Shown here piece after piece: positions 46,739 to 57,332 of a stretch of 64,000 nt of DNA; within the stretch, counting starts at the first letter, position 1, and every line of letters starts with the position of its first letter. Location: the NCBI RefSeq assembly GCF_910594005.1, contig NC_057817.1, positions 29,737,001 through 29,801,000 on the forward strand. The letters are read 5' to 3'. The stretch is from Cervus elaphus. Its lineage: Eukaryota > Chordata > Mammalia > Artiodactyla > Cervidae. The notes under the pieces were generated by a model. That model did not search any database, had not been told where the DNA came from, and saw nothing but the letters and a program-made list of their open reading frames with translations. Position numbers and translations under genes: made by a program.

Positions 46739-46969
46739 AAACAAACCCAGGCTTCTAAAGATTAGATTTATTTTAGCAACTATGTTAAAGTTGAGGGGGA
46801 TAAAAAAGAGGCTCATACATAGCATGTAACCAGGTGAGCTTCAGAAAAGGAGAAATCATCATAACAGTAGGTTTTGCATCCACAGAGTTAATCAAACATG
46901 GATCAAATGTATCTGGGGAAAAAATTACAGAAAGTTCCAAAAAGTGAAACTTGAATTTACATTATATTT

Positions 46970-47165
46970 ACAACTATTTATGTAGCATTTATACTATATT
47001 AGGTATGACATGTAATCTAGGGATGATTTAAAGTATAATGGAGGATATACATAGGTTATATGCAAACACTACATTTTATATGAGGGACTTGAGCATCATC
47101 TGTGGATTTTGGTATCAGTTGGAGTCTTAGAACCAATCCCCCAGGGCTACTAAGGGACAGAGCTG
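46970..47165. mobile_element. MER2-type (Tigger-like) DNA transposon fragment
   Basis: 'catttatactatattaggta', 'ataggttatatgcaaacact', 'tatgagggacttgagcatca' and 'cttagaaccaatcccccagg' match MER2. Confidence 0.7.
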
Positions 47166-47339
47166 TATAGCTTTTGCAATGGTAACAAGAGGAAAAGGAG
47201 CATGCCCTATAAGCCAAGTAAATGAACCTCTCTGAAAGGGTACACAGAAATGGGTGTTTTATTCACTGAGGACAGACTGGCTGGTCTGGAATGGAGATGT
47301 CACTCTGAGCAGTAGTGAGAAATAACAATGCTCTTTGCC

Positions 47340-48590
47340 AATGTAAGTAGATTCTGGATGAAATATTTAAAGTAAAAAGAAAACCATAAGCATACTAGAG
47401 AAAAAAAGGTAATTTTAAAAAATTGGAGTACTTTCTAAACACAAGACTCCAAAAGCCATAGAGAAAAAGATCAATAAATTTGACTACCTAAGGCAAGGGG
47501 GGAAAAAAAATCCAATAAAGTCACATGACAAACTCCCAACTAGGAAAAACTTTGCAATACATGTGACAAAGGGCAAATTTCATTATAATACAACCAAGTC
47601 TTATACATCTATTAGAAAAAGACATGCACAGAAAATGATAACGGCAGATAAACACCTGAAAATTTGTTTAATCTTACTCCTTATTAATTACATGCAAATA
47701 AAAACAACGAAAGAATACTTTCATCACTTAGAGCAATATTCACGAAATTCTTAAACAGTGATAGTGAGAATTTGGGAAAGTAAGTATTTTTATACCTTAT
47801 TAGTGGGAATATAAATTATAACCAATCTGAAAGGCAATTTGTCAGTATTTATCGAAAATGTTTACTGAACATACCTAGAAATTCCACTGCTAGGAATTTA
47901 TCCTGTGAATATACTCACGAAAGTATGTCAGGATGTGTATACAATATTATCCATTACAGCTGGTTGATAAAAGTAAAAAGCTGGAAACAACATAAATGTC
48001 CATCAGTAGGAAACAGTATGGTACAGCCGTAAATAGATTACTATGCAATTGTTTAAAAAAACAAGGTAGGGACTTCCCTGGTGGTCCAGTGGTAAGACTC
48101 TGTGCTCCCAATGCAGGCAGGCCAGATTCAGTCCCTGGTCAGGGAACTAGATCCCACAAGCCACAACTAAAAGTTCACAACTGAAACAGATCCCACGTGC
48201 TGCAGTTAAAACCTGGTGCAGCCAAATAAATATTTTTAAAAAAGAAGAAGGTAGATCCATATATGCTAGTATTAAAAGGTGTCTCCAAGATATTTTAAGT
48301 ACAAGAAGAAAGGTACAGAACAATTTGAATGGTAAGATCCCATTTTTTTACCTTTTAAAAAGAATATACACATAGAAGGTAATACAATATTTAAAAGTGA
48401 AAAATGAAAGAATTCATTTTTATAAGTATAAGCATATTTAATCATATCAAAGAATCAACCAAAAAGTTCAAATGGCTCATTTTGGGAGGTAGGGAATGCA
48501 GCAAATAATTGCTTCTGTATTGTTTGATTTTTTAAACCATATGTACCTAGTGCTTTTTTAAAATAATTTTAAATATTTCTGAAAATTAAG
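47340..48590 (+). mobile_element. L1 LINE 3' region, interrupted by a CHR SINE
   Basis: 'gaaattccactgctaggaat', 'aaagctggaaacaacataaa' and 'tgtccatcagtaggaaacag' are L1 3'-region phrases. The CHR insertion is at 48070-48247. No intact coding frame. Confidence 0.72.
48070..48247 (+). mobile_element. CHR-type SINE
   Basis: 'ggacttccctggtggtccag', 'cagtccctggtcagggaact', 'gatcccacaagccacaacta' and an aaataaatatttttaaaaaa tail. Flanks aaggtag (48063-48069 and 48248-48254). Confidence 0.92.
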
Positions 48591-48639
48591 AAACAGTGTC
48601 TTTCTAAAAATAATTCTCTCTCATCCCCCATTGTCCCAT

Positions 48640-49870
48640 CCACCTATCTATCTAACTTTTCCCTCTCAGCATAGCCCAAATTCTTGAGAGAGTTTTAAGT
48701 ACCTCTTGTCTCCATCCCTTACTTCGTACATCTTTCTCAACCCTTCAAAATTTGATTCTGCCAAAGTCACCAACCACATGTGGCTAAAGTCAGTGGGTAT
48801 GTCTAAGTCCTGATCTGGCCTGACATCGGTATCAGGAACTATTAAGTCATTTTTTTGGAAACCTCTTGGGCTCTGGTGACAGTACTTAGCCAGTTGTCTT
48901 CCTCCATTTCTGCAGACCCCTCTCTACTTTTCCTAATGATTCTGTCCCAGTTTCCTGTCTTTCTTTGCATGATCTCCTCCACTCTATGGCTTTAGTTATT
49001 ACCTATGTTCTGATGACTCACAGTGTCTTATCTCTAGTCCAGACATCTCTCCTGAGCTTCAGAAGTATTTAACATCACCATGCATCAGTACTTCTCAGCA
49101 TTTCCTGCATCATGGCACATGCAGAAAATGATGGTGCTTTTGTGGCAGTCCACCTTACCGAGACTGTGCTCTGTTGGAAGGAGCTTGTGCTGCTTTGAGA
49201 GTTGAGAAGATCAACATGCAACACACTGGGAAGCTTTTCCTGAGGTACAATAGTAGGGAAGCTCTGACCTCTGTTTTTTTGTTGTTGTTGTTGTTCTGAC
49301 CTCTTGGCTAGACATTTCCACCTGGACATCTTCCAGGCATTTCAGTGTGAACATGTTTGGAAGTGAACATATCCTCTCCCAAACCTGCTCTTCAGGTGTT
49401 TTTGATGTTTCAGTGAGTGGTCCAGAGGTCTTGGCTTAGCGCTCTGCTTCCCTCCTCTTCCACTCCCAAGATCTGCTGACTCTAATACTATTTATATCTT
49501 TAAGTCATCTCTCCATCATGCCTATCATTTTCCTAATCCAGAACCCGTAGTTTCTAGTTTTTCCCAGTTACTACAAAAACTTTCTCTCTGGTCTCCCTTA
49601 CTTCAGTCTTGCTCTCTCTAATCTGTTCTCCACACTGCAACCACAGTGATCTTTTTAAAATACGGTTGTAATTAGGACCCTCCTCCCATCCTGCTTAATA
49701 CCATTCAAAGGCTCTGCACTGTTTTTAGGATAAAGAATGATTGTCCACTAATTAATTATCTTTTCAATCTCATCACTTATCATATCTCATGTGAATTCCT
49801 TATTAGGTAGCTAATACTACATGCACAGTGCCTGTGATATAGTAAAGACTCAATATGAATTTTTGAATGA
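48640..49870 (+). mobile_element. L2 LINE reverse-transcriptase relic
   Basis: 'tgatctcctccactctatgg', 'gatgactcacagtgtcttat', 'ccagacatctctcctgagct', 'catttccacctggacatctt' and 'caaaggctctgcactgtttt' run parallel to L2 ORF2 and 3' end. Read in frame, cctatgttctgatgactca keeps the Asp-Asp of the catalytic YADD but with Cys-Ser before it. A foreign segment of about 230 bp (49078-49310) separates the two halves. Confidence 0.6.
49273..49294 (-). mobile_element. Tail-only micro-insertion candidate
   Basis: 22 nt of gttttttt plus (gtt)n are flanked by perfect 10-bp repeats tctgacctct (49263-49272 and 49295-49304). On the minus strand this is a (caa)n-A7 SINE/LINE-like tail without a body. Confidence 0.5.
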
Positions 49871-50159
49871 TGAAAATGAGGTTTAAGGACCTGAGCAGAT
49901 CCACCATATCTGTGCCAAGTAGAAGCTTTCAAAGCACATACTGGCAATGCTGTCAAAACCCAAAGAACATGTTGTCCTATGTGGAATTAAGCAGCACTAG
50001 CACAGATCTATTCCTATTCAGCAAATGAACCAAATAATAGCCTTTCCCCAGCTCCTTTCTTCCTCTTACTGAGCAGGAAAGACAAAAAAATCAGGTTACC
50101 AACCTAACTGTCTCCTTACGTCAGGAATTCTAAACTGGGGTCAGTTCACCAACAAGTGT

Positions 50160-51394
50160 ATTTTATATTGTTGAACTTAGCTATTTGATATTGGAATACA
50201 TTCTTAAATAAATGTGCATCATTTTAATGCACATTTCTTGCTTTATGTTTTTTTGCTAATGACTTATTACTTGCTGTGTATTTTATATTTATTTTAGACT
50301 AGGGAAATGATGTTAGACAAAAAGCAAATTGGAGTGATCTTCTTATTCAAGTTCAAAATGGGTCATAAAGTAATGGGGACAACTCGCAACATCAACAACA
50401 CATTTGGCCCCAAACTGCTAACAAATGTACAGTGCAGTGGAGGTTCAAGAAGTTTTGCAAAGGAGACAAGAGCCTTGAAGATGAAGATCACAGTGGCCAG
50501 CCATTGGAAGTCGACAACGACCAATTGACAGGACCATCGAAGCTGATCCTCTTATAACTACACAAGAAGTTGCCTAAGAACCCAAGGTAGACCATTCTAT
50601 GGTCATTCAGCATTTGAAGCAAATTGAAAAGGTGAAAAATCTTGATTAGTGGGTGCCTCATGAGCTGACCACAAAAAAAAAAAAAAAATCATCATTCTGA
50701 AGTGTCATCTTCTCCTATTCTATGCAATGACAACAAACCATTTCTCCATCAAATTATGATGTGAGATGAAATTGGATTTTATATGACAACTGGCAACAAC
50801 CAGCTCAGTGGCTGGACCGAGAAGCTTCAAGGCACTTCCCAAAGCCAAACTTGCACCAGAAAAAGGTCATGATTATTGTTTGGTGGTCTGCTACTGATCT
50901 AATCCACTACAACTTTCTGAATTTCAGTGAAACCATTATATCTGAGAAGTATGCTCAGCAAATCGAAAAGCTGCAATGCCTGCAGCCGGCATTGGTTGAC
51001 AGAAGGGGCCCAATTCTTCTCCTGACAACGTTCAACTGCACATTGCACAACTAACATTCACTTCAAAAGTTGAATGAATTGGGCTACAAAGTTTTGCCTC
51101 ATCCACCATATTCACCTGACCTCTCAACAACCTACTACCACTTCTTCAAGCATCTTGACAACTTTTTGCTGGGAAAATGCTTCCACAACCAGCAGGAGGC
51201 AGAAAATGCTTTCAAGAGTTCATCAAACCCCAAAGCATGGATTTTTATGCTATAGGAATAAACAAACTTATTTCTCACCGGTAAAAATGTATCGATTGTA
51301 ATGGTTTCTATTTTGATTAATAAAGATGTGTTTGAGCCTAGTTATAATTTAAAATTCATGGTCCAAAACGGCAATTACTTTTCCATCAGCCTAA
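50160..51394 (+). pseudogene. Hsmar1-type mariner transposon, near full length, dead
   Basis: The 5' leader ('gatattggaatacattctta', 'gctaatgacttattacttgc') leads to a transposase start at 50307 (MMLDKKQIGVIFLFKFKMG). Later frames read SLEDEDHSG, EVDNDQL, VMIIVWWSATDLIHYNFLNF, LVDRRGPILL and NELGYKVLPHPPYSPDLSTT. The three catalytic Asp codons of the mariner DD34D triad are still visible at 50765-50767, 51024-51026 and 51118-51120, but in different frames. The codon before the first is TGA, a base is lost just after it, and D2 to D3 is about 11 nt too short. A poly-A stretch lies at about 50671-50687. The 3' inverted repeat is at 51361-51394, followed by TA; the 5' repeat is not recognisable. 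Confidence 0.9.
51361..51394 (-). repeat. Mariner 3' terminal inverted repeat
   Basis: Read on the minus strand it starts ttaggctgatggaaaagtaa and continues ttgccgttttgg, close to the Hsmar1 terminal repeat. TA follows at 51395-51396. Confidence 0.85.
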
Positions 51395-51673
51395 TAACAC
51401 AGTAACCAAATGGCTACAATGCCAAACTGAGGAATGAAGATGCCCTAACACCAAATGAATGACCACATAGTATTGAAAGAGAGAACCCCATTCAGTGTAC
51501 TGATGTGAGCAGTGAGGGCATGGTTCTGAGATGCCACCTACCAGTCATTCATCAGCACTGTATGCACAGTTAGACCATGCCACCAAACTTGTTTATTACC
51601 AACAGCTTGCAGCGACCAGAAACCTAAGAGGCCTAGCTTGTTTTGTAACACGGATAACTCGGGTAAAGAACAA

Positions 51674-51988
51674 CTAATGGGACTTCCCTGGCAGTACAAT
51701 GGATAAGAATCCACCTGCCAATGCAGGGAACTCGGGTTTGATCCCTGGTCTGTAAAGATTCCACATGCTTTGGAGCAGCTGAGCCCATGTGCCACAACTA
51801 CAGAGCCTGCACTCTAGAACCTGCGAGCTGCAAGTACTGAAGCCCCTACACCTGGAGCCTGTGCTCCGCAACAAGAGAAGCCAACTCAGTGAGAAGCCCG
51901 CACATCGGAAGGAAGAGTAGCCTGAATTCGCCATAACTAGAGACAGCCCATGCCCAGGAACAAAGACCCAGCACAGCCAAAAACAAAG
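51674..51988 (+). mobile_element. Long tRNA-derived SINE (CHR-2-like)
   Basis: 'gggacttccctggcagtaca', 'tgatccctggtctgtaaaga', 'gagcccatgtgccacaacta', 'ggagcctgtgctccgcaaca' and 'cccagcacagccaaaaacaa'. Flanks aaagaacaa (51665-51673 and 51989-51997). Confidence 0.88.
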
Positions 51989-51997
51989 AAAGAACAA

Positions 51998-52599
51998 TTT
52001 ATGATCAGAAAACCAATGTTGGGACTTAAGTATAATTTTTAATAAGTGAATAATACCATTAAGAAATTAAGGTGTATTAAGCCTCTTCAAAGACAGAAAG
52101 CATGGAGCAATTGTAGCTATACTTCTTTCACCTCCTGTCAGTGAAGATAAAGGTCTGTGAACCATAGAGAATCTACCAAAATCTATATGTCTAAACTTTA
52201 AAGTGTGTAAGAGCCTTTAACTTAAGGAGAATAGGTACTTGTTCTGACAAGTGCAGATGTTCTGGCTGTGTTTATTAAACAAGGGTAAACATCTGAATGT
52301 GAAGTAAAAAGTCATCTAGATGGCTTGTTTGCTTCCAAAATTTAGCTATTTGGAAACATCCAAGAATAGTTAAAAATGCCTGGTAGACTCTTAAGGTTTT
52401 TTCACGTGGCTTTGGAATGCAACAGATTTGTGGACTTTTAAACCTTTTCAGGAAACCACCATGTCTCATATTTGTTGAAAACTCAGGACTAGAACATTGA
52501 TTCCTATTCAATAAATGTTAAATGACTGAATGAATAAGAATGCTGAAGGATTCCAAAGATGCCAATATCTATCATAAGAAATAAGGTGAGTTCTCTCAA
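51998..52599. other. Unassigned intergenic stretch
   Basis: No gene or confident repeat recognised. Confidence 0.45.
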
Positions 52600-53090
52600 A
52601 ATGAAATTACATTGACAAAAAGATGTGTACAAAAATATTTAGAGCACCTTTATTCACAATAGCCCCAAAATGGAAACACTCAAATATCCATCAACTGGGA
52701 GAATGGATAAACAAATTATGATACAGTCATGCAATGGACAATTATATATATATAAAATTATATAAATATAAAAGAATAGATTACACATGGCTGAATGGCA
52801 AAAACATAATTAAGCTAAAGAACACAGACACAAAAGAGTACATACTACATGATTCCACTTATGTGATATTCAAGAACAGACAGCGATGGTGATAAAATTC
52901 AGGAAGTTGCAGGGGGTGTGTGTTGGTAGGTACAGGGTAATTGACTGTGTGGGGGGATGACCAAATTCTTTGGGGGTGACAGTTCAGGCGGGTTACATAG
53001 GTGAATATATTATTGTTGAAATTCACCAAACAAAACACCCGAGATCTGTGAATTTTATTGTATGTTAAGGATAAATCTATTTTTTAAATT
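52600..53090 (+). mobile_element. L1 LINE 3' region
   Basis: 'tttattcacaatagccccaa', 'atatccatcaactgggagaa', 'tacatgattccacttatgtg' and 'gatctgtgaattttattgta' are L1 3' UTR phrases. Confidence 0.85.
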
Positions 53091-53104
53091 GTTTTAAAGC
53101 AAAG

Positions 53105-53560
53105 GTGAGATCTGATGGGAGTAACCACCATCTTCTAGGCTCCAATAATCACTATACTCAGGCACTCTTCATCAAGCTACCTCTACACTCAAGAATCCAA
53201 AATGACTTATTACTTGTCCTGTCAAATCCATATCTTTATTCTCATCTCCATACAAAACTTCCTCCATTAACTTCTCCCACTTCCCACCCTACCACTGGTA
53301 TCTGCTCATTGTCCCATGCAGATAATTTGCTCTTTCCTACCTGAATCTCCTTGTGTCCTTACCTGGCCTGCATCCTACTCAAGTTCTCTCTGCCCTTCAA
53401 GTTCCACTTTAAATTAAGGAGCCTTCCTTCAGAGTGGAATTCTTGGTTAATTCTAGTCAATTTGAGCACCCAATGTTCCCTCAGCTCTTATGTTCATTTA
53501 TTGGATAATGTGGTGTATACCCCAATTTTAATAAAATGCACAGAGACTGTGGCTAGGGAT
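53105..53560 (+). repeat. L2-like LINE remnant
   Basis: 'tgcatcctactcaagttctc', 'gccttccttcagagtggaat' and similar phrases fit an eroded L2 3' region. The region 53561-53880 is unassigned. Confidence 0.45.
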
Positions 53561-54149
53561 CCCTTTGTATTTCTCTGCAGAACCCACTTCAGAACCAGCA
53601 TCACCGGGCCAGCTTATATGGTATCCAGACAAGGGCAAATAGCTATTTAACCAAGGACCAATGAGAATCACATAGAAGGGAACTCTGAGGCCCTTCAGGG
53701 GCCTAGGTGGTCTGTTGGCTTTTCTTCTTTCAAGCAAACAGTTCAACAAGGAAGGATCTGGTCCCCACTAAGAAAGCAAGTGGCTGAGAACAAGGTTGTA
53801 TTCTTCTTCTGCTCAGTCTTCCCTCTTCTTTAACCAGTGAGGAAAAGACCAGCACTGCTCTGAGTGGGGCAGAACCAGTTTGCAGGGCTCAGATTTCCAT
53901 AGTGCTCGAAGGACCCGATCCGGAAGGAAGAACAGGGTGGCGGGAGCATTTAAGGCCAAGCAGGCACTCAAGCCTCTTCCCTTAGATTTACACCCAACAC
54001 GTATGCAGGAAAGCGAATTACAAACACCGACGCTCACAACCACATATACACGTGCACGCCCAGCCCTACAGAAGCAGACGCGCATGCCCACTAATCCGCG
54101 TGCACCCTACTTAGTTTTCTCTGCTATAGATGCCTCCCATTCCACCACC

Positions 54150-55450
54150 GCTCGGCCCAGCCTGGCTTCTCCTATCCCGGCACGGGGGAGGTTACTAGGC
54201 CCGACCCTGCCAGGTCTGAGAAGACTGTTTCTCTATGCGGGGGGTGGTTGGGGTGGGGGCGGGAATGGCCTGTAGGGAAGGTCCTTTCCTTCAGGGCGGA
54301 AGCAGCGCGCTCTAGCCCGGCGGACTTAGCTCTTGTCCTGGGAACATCTGGAGGGGGCTGGGAGGGGCGCGCATCCAGAGTGAACGTGGATTGGCTACGC
54401 GGGAGGGGGAGGCGGGGTCTGAGCGAGGGGCGGGGTTCACTGGCCCCTTTAAAGCCTTGACATCAAGAGGCGGCCCCAGCACCCCCCCTTTTCTTTGCCC
54501 CCCGCCCCAGAGCCGCGGCCATGGACCCGGCGGATCCGGCCTGCCCTGGCCCAGCTCAGCACCTGATTTCGGTGAGTTCTGGGCCCACTTGCAATTTAAA
54601 GGGCGGCAAGTGAAGGGTCTGTAAGCCCCGGGCCGAGGGTGGGACGTATGGAGGGTAAGACTCCCGTGGCAGCCTTGGGTCGGAGAGGGCGGCGCAGCTT
54701 CCTGCCGAACCTCGCTGCTGTCCCTTCGCGCCCGCCGCACTCACCCCAGGGGGACCAGCCGCGACTCTACCCACCCCCACCCCACGCCCTCCCGCCCCCC
54801 GCGCCATCCTCGCGCACACTCCGTGGCCCCGGAAGGGAAACTTTCCAGAGAGGGGGATGTTCCGGGGGGCCGGCCTCCCTCCCCCTTTAAAAGCCCTGAC
54901 CTTGCCCCAGCTGCGCACCCCACCCCACCCGCATCCCACCGCCTGGGTGCCGTTTAGCGGTGCCAGGTTGTTGCTGGGGGGGAGACTCTCCCCAAAGCGC
55001 AGGCGCGGAGAGGAGCCTCGGGCTCCTCACTCCTTGCAGTCCCGGTGGCCTGGGGCGGTGGGGCGTGGGGGAGGTGGGGAGAGGCGGAGAGCTCGGGGTC
55101 TCCCGGAACGATCCTTCCGTGGCTTTGAGGGGCTGCGGAAAGGAGAAAGAGATTTGGGCAGGCTGAACACTAAAGAGGCTGAGGAAGGGAGAAGGGCTGG
55201 GCAGGGAGTGGAGCCAGGACAGCGCCTGCAGGAAAGGCTCTCTGGGTCCTGGCTGCGGTGCCAGAAGAATGCAGAGAATTTATCTGTGCCCGACACTCCC
55301 CTGGCCTAGGCCGACTAGAAGAGCGACTGTCTGAACCCCAGCCCCGGTCTCCTGATCTGGGCCCAAAGCCCCGCTGTCTCTCCGGCCCTGGCGCTGCCCC
55401 AAGGGCACGGAGGACCCTTATCTCCCACCGGCCTGGTTTTCCAGGTGTCT
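54150..55450 (+). promoter_or_regulatory. NCKAP5L: CpG island and probable NCKAP5L promoter
   Basis: A long GC- and CpG-rich block with no interspersed repeat. In order: a G-quadruplex-type run (54239-54263), an inverted CCAAT box (attgg, 54388-54392), GC boxes (ggcggggtct 54411-54420; ggggcgggg 54427-54435), TTTAAA at 54448-54453, then an exon with donor at 54572. All point to + strand transcription starting near 54475-54490. Assignment to NCKAP5L (Cep169) is by gene order, not by protein match. Open frames on both strands here are CpG-island shadows. Confidence 0.72.
54480..54571 (+). CDS. NCKAP5L: Probable NCKAP5L first exon (short in-frame ATG)
   Basis: An ATG at 54521 in a strong context (gccgcggccatgg) opens 17 codons, MDPADPACPGPAQHLIS, and runs without a stop into a perfect donor (gtgagt at 54572). 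The feature start is the inferred transcription start, so bases before 54521 are 5' UTR. The NCKAP5L protein as I remember it starts in a later exon with a different sequence, so this exon may be wholly 5' UTR, an upstream ORF, or an alternative N-terminus. NCKAP5L is a centrosomal, microtubule plus-end protein. I found no second exon to 64000. Confidence 0.45.
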
Positions 55451-55709
55451 CAGCGCTATCCACTAGCCTCTCCAGCTGCTACTTCTTAAACGCCGGCCTT
55501 CCTGAGAAGCCAGGGGTCTTAGGCTGCCGCGTTGTCTGGCTGTAAAGGCAGAGCTTCTATTCCCTTCTTAACACTGCTCTCCCTCCCCCCACGGGTCCTC
55601 CAGCTTAAGCACAATTGTCCGCCAGGGATAGCGGTGGAAACAGATGCCTGGAACACGTGTGGTCCTGGAGGAGGGGTAACGAAGGGTCAGAGTCTGACGG
55701 TTCTGTGGA

Positions 55710-55902
55710 CAGTGTGTGTGCTTCGTTGCTCAGTGATGTCTGACTCTTTGCGACCCCATGGACTGCAGCCCGCCAGGCTCCTCTGTCCTTGGGGACTCTC
55801 CAGGCAAGAATACTGGAGTGGTTTGCCATGCTCTCCTCCAGGGGATCTTCCCAACCCAGGGATCAAACCCAGGTCTCCCCAATTGCACGCGGTGGACAGT
55901 AC
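55710..55902 (-). mobile_element. Bov-tA type SINE
   Basis: 'cttcgttgctcagtgatgtc', 'gaccccatggactgcagccc', 'aatactggagtggtttgcca' and a gatcaaacccaggtctcccc end, reverse orientation. Confidence 0.93.
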
Positions 55903-56284
55903 TTTGGGGAAAATGAACCTAACCCAGTTGCCCTGTTGCAGACCCTCTCTTGCAAGACTTGCCAGCTGACTGGGAGACTCCTTGTCTTTCAAGAAAGGAG
56001 ATAACACAATTCACTTCTCATTTTGGGTCCCTGACCTTCTGAGAACAACCTGGGGTTAGTGGGTTTCTTACCTCAGAGAAACACTTGCATCCCTGTTTGG
56101 GGAGATATTCCCATGTAGTTCAACTTTGTTTTCAGTCTGTGGTCTGTGCATGAGGTGGGATGAGCCCTCCAGCTTCTCTCCAGGTCAGGCCTTTGGAGGA
56201 TAGCGAGAACCTGAAGGGGCAGGTGGCCTGGACTGCAGGGAAAAGGCCCTTCTACAACAGGCAGATGGAAATGAAAGTGTGTGA

Positions 56285-56440
56285 GGATCAATCTGCTATC
56301 ACTGTGAACTGGGAGTCAGGAGCTCTGGTCCCTGCCCTTTGTAGGTTGCTCTGTGACCTTAACCAAAGTAGTTTGCCTCTCTGGTGTTCCTTTCCCGATT
56401 GTAAAATTCAGCAGTTAGACTAGAAAGCTCTACCATTCCT
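56285..56440 (+). repeat. MIR SINE
   Basis: 'gaactgggagtcaggagctc', 'tgtgaccttaaccaaagtag' and 'tgtaaaattcagcagttaga' in MIR order. Confidence 0.65.
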
Positions 56441-57307
56441 TTCCACGTTTTGCATTGTGTGGTTTCACTGATGAGTGAAATTGGAGGGGAGAAAGGTCCT
56501 CCAGCAGGGTAGCTGTTTGGAGACGTAAATTGCTTAGGATTAGAACCTTGGGTTGGAGGGGTGCAGACTCCCTTATCCTGCCTAAGGGTAGCCACTGCTC
56601 TGCTCACCCCTGGTGCCTTGGAGTATGAACTCCTGCTGGCTAGGATTTGGCCCACCCATCAAGGCCTCTGGTGAGACATCCTGGCAGGCCAGTCTTTGAG
56701 CTGGGCCTTTGGGGAGGGGTTGAGAAAGGAAAAGGCAGCCAAGGGCCAGCAGGGTAAGCAGATTCCCAGGAGACAGTTTGCATCTCAGCTGTTGGGACTT
56801 GTTTTAGGATCCGGGCCAGGGATTACAGCACACTCATCCACTCTCTTAGGGGAAGAGGGCAAGGAGAGCCCCACTGCTGTTGCCCAGCCTGGCCCCACTC
56901 ACCTCACCTCTGTACTCACCACCCCCAGCTCCCAGCCACCCTCCCAGACCCTGCCGCACCAGCCCAGCAGCAGCAGAGAGAGACTGCCCCAACCCCACCT
57001 TGCCTGGACTCCTTCCCTCCTGGGGGTAGCTCTTGCTCAGGAGTCAGGCTCTCCAGGTTGGGACTTGCTCTCTAGCTCAAGAGCCAGAGGCCTTCACGTT
57101 CTCCTCGTTTGTTTTCAGCCTTTGGTCTCCGGGTGCTGAGGGGGATATCAAAGGAGACGTGGTGGGCAGAGAGGCCCTGGGACCAGTTACATGTGGAGCA
57201 CATTCTCCTGCACTGCTTTTCCCTCTGCTCGCTCCCCAGGAGCCCTCTTCCCCTGGGCCTTGCTGCCCACGGGAGTGAAGCTACAGCAGAGGGTGTTGAG
57301 GTTAGAC

Positions 57308-57332
57308 ACCCCCGCCCCCCCCCCGCCGCCCC
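57308..57332 (-). repeat. C-rich run (G-quadruplex-capable on minus strand)
   Basis: caccccc followed by gcccccccccc, gccgcccc; the minus strand carries several long G runs. Confidence 0.7.

Noticed and set aside
50307..51255. Possible domesticated transposase like SETMAR
   Set aside because: Stop before the first catalytic Asp, at least two frameshifts and no upstream SET exon; the copy is dead.
54312..55463. Several minus- and plus-strand open frames of 80-150 codons in the CpG island
   Set aside because: High GC removes stop codons; translations are Pro/Arg/Gly-rich with no domain and overlap each other.
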